Below are positions 59,935 through 64,000 of a DNA stretch of 64,000 nt, one piece after another. A program made the position numbers and the translations under genes. This DNA is from Eledone cirrhosa. Lineage: Eukaryota > Mollusca > Cephalopoda > Octopoda > Eledonidae. The notes beneath the pieces are model-generated. The model did no database searches and was not told the origin of the DNA. It saw only the letters and a list, made by a program, of their open reading frames with translations. The stretch lies in assembly GCA_964016885.1 (NCBI GenBank), contig OZ024740.1, forward strand, positions 198,058,082 through 198,122,081, in the 5' to 3' direction. How positions within the stretch are numbered: the stretch's first letter is position 1; each line of letters opens with the position of its first letter.

Positions 59935-60217
59935 TAATAACCTGTGTAATTTTCGTTCTACTAATTTATTTACATCATTCTTAATTCCGAAGCCGTGAAT
60001 CATTCAGTTACCTAAATAGAATATTAGTTTATACCATAAACGTGGTTTAGTCTTTGCATGTAATTTTTCTCATCACTCCACATAACGACGTATTTTTTCC
60101 GTTGAGTGCCAGGTAACGTCTTCACGAAACAATTTATCGTCTTCCTGTTTTCTTTCGGTTGCAATGTTTTTCGAAATATTTACTTCTGCGTTCACAGATT
60201 AATTTTTTTAGTTTCAG
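59935..60217. other. No gene recognised
   Basis: AT-rich DNA. A family Q fragment follows at 60218-60270. Confidence 0.45.
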
Positions 60218-60403
60218 AAGATCCCGTTAAGGGTGAAAGCAGCGATTCTTTGCTTAAACTTTAATCTGTTATATATATATATGGTATTAGGAATGGTGCT
60301 CTGAAATAAGCGATGTATAGTATATTATGTAATATACCGCATGTTTAATTAAAAACATTTAGAAGACCATTCGCTATCAGTTTTAAAGAGGTGACTATGT
60401 CAC

Positions 60404-60505
60404 TTACTTCTTTTCGGCGAAAGAAGGGAGATAAGCTGAGAGTCTGTTTCACGCTGGATTGCGTTCATCAGAAACACGCACTTCCCTGTTTCCGCCGAAA
60501 ATTAT
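60404..60505 (-). ncRNA. Candidate type I hammerhead ribozyme (family 2, left unit)
   Basis: Minus strand: CTGATGA (60471-60465), stem II ACGC/GCGT with loop AATCCA (60464-60451), GAA (60450-60448), then ACAGACTCTC where stem III is degraded. The core itself is perfect. The distal stem I strands TTTCGGCG / CGCCGAAA flank it. Confidence 0.62.
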
Positions 60506-60647
60506 AGAAGGCGGATTCTTATAATTCCAATACATTCATGTATACATCGCTATTTCAGAGCACCAATCCTAATACCTAATTTTTGCTGGACCGGCAATCC
60601 CTCTGTATAATCAGCTCCTGATTATTACTGGAATTCTATAAGAATCC

Positions 60648-60755
60648 AGCTTCTATAATTTTCGGCGGAAGTAGGGAAGTGCGTGGCTCTGATAAACGCA
60701 AACCAGCGCGAAACAGACAGTCAGCTAATATCCCTTCTTTCACCGAAAAGAAGTG
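60648..60755 (+). ncRNA. Candidate type I hammerhead ribozyme (family 2, right unit)
   Basis: Distal stem I TTTTCGGCGGAAGTAGGG pairs in 16 of 18 positions with CCCTTCTTTCACCGAAAA. Proximal stem I GGCT pairs with AGCT after the cleavage site. The core is CTGATAA (60689-60695, G8 changed to A), stem II about ACGC/GCGC, GAA (60110-type position 60710-60712), stem III AC/GT with loop AGACA, then GTC before the cut. The left unit has an intact core and this one intact stems, so the ancestral form was probably a canonical GUC hammerhead. Confidence 0.62.
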
Positions 60756-60862
60756 ACATAGTCACTACTTAAAAAATTGATAGCGTATGGTCTTCTAAAT
60801 GTTTTTAAGTAAACATACAGCATACTGTCATATATACTATACATACATTATATATATGCATA

Positions 60863-60864
<2 letters not shown>

Positions 60865-60950
<86 letters not shown>
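60865..60950. repeat. (AT)n microsatellite
   Basis: About 80 bp of AT between family 2 units. Confidence 0.93.
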
Positions 60951-60952
<2 letters not shown>

Positions 60953-61075
60953 CATATAATATACATATGTGTATTATATATAATGTATTTATAGTATATT
61001 TGACAGTATGCTGTATGTTTACTAAAAAACATTTAGAAGACCATACGCTATCAATTTTTAAGTAGTGTCTATGTC

Positions 61076-61450
<375 letters not shown>

Positions 61451-61497
61451 ATGGATTTAATGTTAAACTTTGGTTCCCTTCATTTAACGAAGGAAAA

Positions 61498-61644
61498 GTG
61501 GTAAGGAACCAGGTGGACCATAACGCACCAAAGTACGCAATACTTAGGGTAGTAGAGTGGGTAATTCTGGATAGAATTTAGATTTTAGTCCAGAATTAGC
61601 CGTCGAAACGGCTTGAGCTCAGCCGTCGGGGTCCTACTCGTTCC

Positions 61645-61650
<6 letters not shown>
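61498..61650 (+). repeat. Hairpin repeat, family H (member 4)
   Basis: GGTGGACCATAACGCACCAA, then GTCGAAACGGCTTGAGCTCA and GCCGTCGGGGTCC. The last part reads as GAA, a 5-bp stem III (ACGGC/GCCGT) and GTC followed by GGGGTCC, the 3' half of a hammerhead. No CTGANGA precedes it in this copy. Confidence 0.6.
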
Positions 61651-61731
<81 letters not shown>

Positions 61732-61755
61732 GTGTGTGTATGTATATATATATAC
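61646..61755. repeat. (AT)n microsatellite
   Basis: About 75 bp AT with a GTGT tail. Confidence 0.93.
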
Positions 61756-62595
61756 ATAGTGACTGTGGTGCTGAAACCGGGGAGACCATGGGGAGATGCA
61801 CAGTGGGTATAGAGATAGGTAAATTCCCGACCAACTGGTATACTGCTTGGCACTACTGACGTGATTTGACGTCTCTCTCTCTTTAAATATATTTATATAT
61901 ATATATATAATATATATATTGAGAGAGAGATAAATAAAGAGAGAACAACTCATGCAGTTCCCACAGTGATATAACACGGACGGTTTATTGGTGTTGTTTA
62001 CAATATATATATATATATATATACACATATATATATAGGCTTAACAATGGAATGTGAATAAGAAGAAAGCAACAACGGTGGGAGGGGGGTTTTCCTCGTC
62101 AGTTCTCTACTGGGGTTCTCGGATATTTTAACGCTTTAAAGACAATATATCTTCACCCAGAGCGTTCAATAAGTGGGTAAGGTATTAGGAAAACGGAGGA
62201 GGAAGAAAAGGAAAATAGAAGGGAAGAGGGAAACAGGGAACAAAAGAGAAAACAGCGAAAAAAAACAATAAATCGAGAAATGTGCAAGCAACTTAAGGTA
62301 AGAAAATCCAAGACCACAGCGGTAACAGAACTTAAGTTCGAGAGCGTATGGGCGTACGAAATGACACGACTAACCCCAGCGAGTGTGAGAAAAGGACTGC
62401 TAGAATGTCAGGCGAGAGAAACAATGCGGTGGCTCACAGAGAGAGGGTGAGTAAAAGTGAGAGGGAGAAAGGGAGAGGAAGTAAGAGAGGGACGAGTAGA
62501 TAGTAACGAAATAGGTAGGTAGAGGGAAAGAGAAGACTGGTCACAGCGAAACATGATAAAATATATGGAAAATAGGATGGTTGTGCAGTTGCTAT
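61756..62595. other. No gene; purine-rich repeat remnants
   Basis: CGCTTTAAAGACAATATATC at about 62131 matches the foldback family at 47.5-48.5 kb. 62180-62540 is purine-rich (GAGAGAAAGGGAGAGGAAG). No coding domain. Confidence 0.5.
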
Positions 62596-62599
62596 TTAA

Positions 62600-62600
62600 G

Positions 62601-62658
<58 letters not shown>

Positions 62659-62891
62659 ATAGATATATATATACTAGCTGGCCCTTCTGACTATGTATAC
62701 CTGCCCCCACCAGTGCACTGCAAATATACCACACACCCTCCCATGTCACATTGTCCTACCGACTATCTCTCTCTGAATAACTTAAACTTTGATTCTCTCT
62801 CTCTCTGTCTAACGGCCTATCATCTCTCTTTCTCCTCCCTCTGTCTTTCTGTCTCTCGCTGTAGATGTGTGTGTGTAGTTTACCTAATCTA

Positions 62892-62915
<24 letters not shown>
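62600..62915. repeat. (AT)n and CT-rich tracts
   Basis: (AT)n at about 62600-62655, then CT-rich sequence to 62910. No gene. Confidence 0.75.
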
Positions 62916-62921
<6 letters not shown>

Positions 62922-62922
<1 letters not shown>

Positions 62923-63590
62923 TGAAGGGAGATACGGAAACTAAAACAGTGTAGTCATATAGCGTCAGAGAGAGTAACACAGTTAAATTATAGAGAGGGG
63001 AATGATCTTACATACATACATGCATACATACATACATATAAAGTATAAATATGTGTATGTGTGTGTTTGTGTTTGTGTATGTGTGTCTTTCCATGTGTGT
63101 ATGTGTGTTTTGTTTTGATGTTATCCGGCACTTGGCGAAATCAGGTGTGAAAGTATGTGTGCGCGCGTGTGTGTGTGTGTGTGTTAGTTATGTGAGCGAC
63201 GACAGAAAAAGTGTGTGGGATACATAGATTATTATATCTGTCTGCATTTTCGTTCTGCAACCATTATATTATGATATTTGTATCCAAATGATTTTAGATG
63301 TATGTATTACCTGCTTGCCCGTCCCTCTGTTTCTCTTTACCCGTCTCTCTCTCTCTCCTCTCTCCTCTCTCTCTTCAGATGTGTGTGTGTGTGTAGTTTT
63401 CCTAATCTGTCTCTTTCACTCTCTGTCTCTCTAAGAGGGTTGCCTTTTGATGTATGTATTACCTGTTTGTGTGTTGACCGAATTTGAAGGAGGTTATCCT
63501 TTTGAAATAAACATACATACGACGCTCATCTTTATGTTGATATATGATATAAATAATGGGATTGATGAGTTAATATCTGCATCCAATAAC
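62922..63590. other. Unassigned, with a short dispersed repeat
   Basis: 62924-62999 (GAAGGGAGATACGGAAAC ... AAATTATAGAGAGGG) recurs at 63862-63950. TG- and CT-rich patches in between. Confidence 0.5.
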
Positions 63591-63595
63591 TACAA

Positions 63596-63850
63596 CGGTA
63601 CTCGATGGGGCCGACACACAGCCCGGTGGACAGAATGGAGAAGGCGTTTCCACGGAGGACGGCAAGGGAGACGCGCTGGAAAAGCCACTCCAACTCTGGG
63701 GATCACACCTGCGGCTGGCCAGCTCAGTGCCTATGGGGCCGAGGACACCAGAAGTCTCCACTGCCCGGGGTACGACCGCAAACCTGCGAAGACCGGTATT
63801 TGAGGAGTTTTGGCCACCCTCAGCCCGACGTGCAGCAGAACCTGGGTATA
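63596..63850 (+). other. GC-rich open segment of unknown origin
   Basis: Clearly richer in G+C than the surroundings and open in two plus frames (for example ARETRWKSHSNSGDHTC and RQGRRAGKATPTLGITP). I recognise no domain. It could be the remnant of a mobile-element ORF. It sits between the two copies of the short repeat noted upstream, so may have inserted there. Confidence 0.4.
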
Positions 63851-64000
63851 TATAGAAATATTGAAGGTAGATACAGAAAGTAAAAGAGTGTTGTCATACA
63901 GAGAGTGAAGAGAGACAGAGAGTAAAGTAGTTAAATTATAGAGAGGGTGAAAGAGGGAGAGAGAGGGAGACGACGCTCAGCTTTATAATATTAGAGAGTG

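Larger units (their letters stand above)
60283..60850. repeat. Inverted pair of units of a second hammerhead repeat family
   Basis: Minus-oriented unit about 60283-60556, plus-oriented unit about 60557-60850, and a partial minus-oriented unit about 60998-61075 beyond an (AT)n array. Landmarks CGCTATTTCAGAGCA, GCTGGACCGGCAATCCCTCT and ATGGTCTTCTAAATGTTT align in the same order with the 310-bp family at 27-28.6 kb although most bases between differ. No coding capacity. Confidence 0.85.

Overview
This is eukaryotic, metazoan DNA, almost certainly from an octopod cephalopod. It is AT-rich, packed with (AT)n, (CA)n, (GA)n and (TATG)n microsatellites, and carries about twenty copies of a tRNA-derived SINE of the octopus OK type (A box near TGGCAGTATCGGTAGAG, B box GAGTTCAAATCCCGCC, 3' end AGTAGAAACAATTA). 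Introns, degenerate LINEs, Penelope-like elements (PLEs) and a Helitron fit the same picture. Operons, Shine-Dalgarno sites and CRISPR arrays are absent.

One host gene is well supported. A D2-like dopamine receptor (class A GPCR) lies on the minus strand. One exon (22603-23663) encodes the end of ICL2, TM4, TM5, a very long low-complexity ICL3 and the start of TM6. The last exon (12887-13128) encodes TM6, TM7 and a short tail. The phase-1 junction matches exactly across a 9.5-kb intron filled with microsatellites, SINEs and PLE relics. The exons for TM1-TM3 were not found.

Layout. 0-12 kb: a long inverted repeat, SINEs, a degenerate LINE and PLE-like relics. 12.9-23.7 kb: the receptor locus. 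24-26.9 kb: SINEs and simple repeats. 26.9-29.9 kb: three foldback structures, the first being five 310-bp units in two orientations. 30-34 kb: purine-rich and simple sequence plus stacked SINEs. 34-42.4 kb: a mosaic of LINE 3' ends carrying a C2H2 finger and a LINE with a restriction-enzyme-like endonuclease, joined at (TATG)n tracts. 43.3-44.3 kb: a non-autonomous Helitron. 45.1-47.3 kb: a 5'-truncated PLE with a GIY-YIG domain. 47.5-50.2 kb: a foldback and a direct duplication. 50.6-52.1 kb: a tandem repeat and another foldback. 52.4-56.75 kb: a nearly full-length RTE-like LINE with a PHD-like finger. 57-64 kb: microsatellites, SINEs, and a second family related to the 310-bp repeat.

The most interesting signal is a set of candidate type I hammerhead ribozymes. 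Every 310-bp unit at 27-28.6 kb contains the core CTGAAGA...GAA with a palindromic stem III (ACGCGT) and a perfectly paired 15-bp distal stem I. A diverged family at 60.3-60.8 kb has the core at the equivalent place, with different bases but preserved pairing. The unit size, tandem arrangement and ribozyme suggest retrozyme-like, circular-RNA-producing elements. The calls come from reading the sequence by eye; no folding or database search was run.
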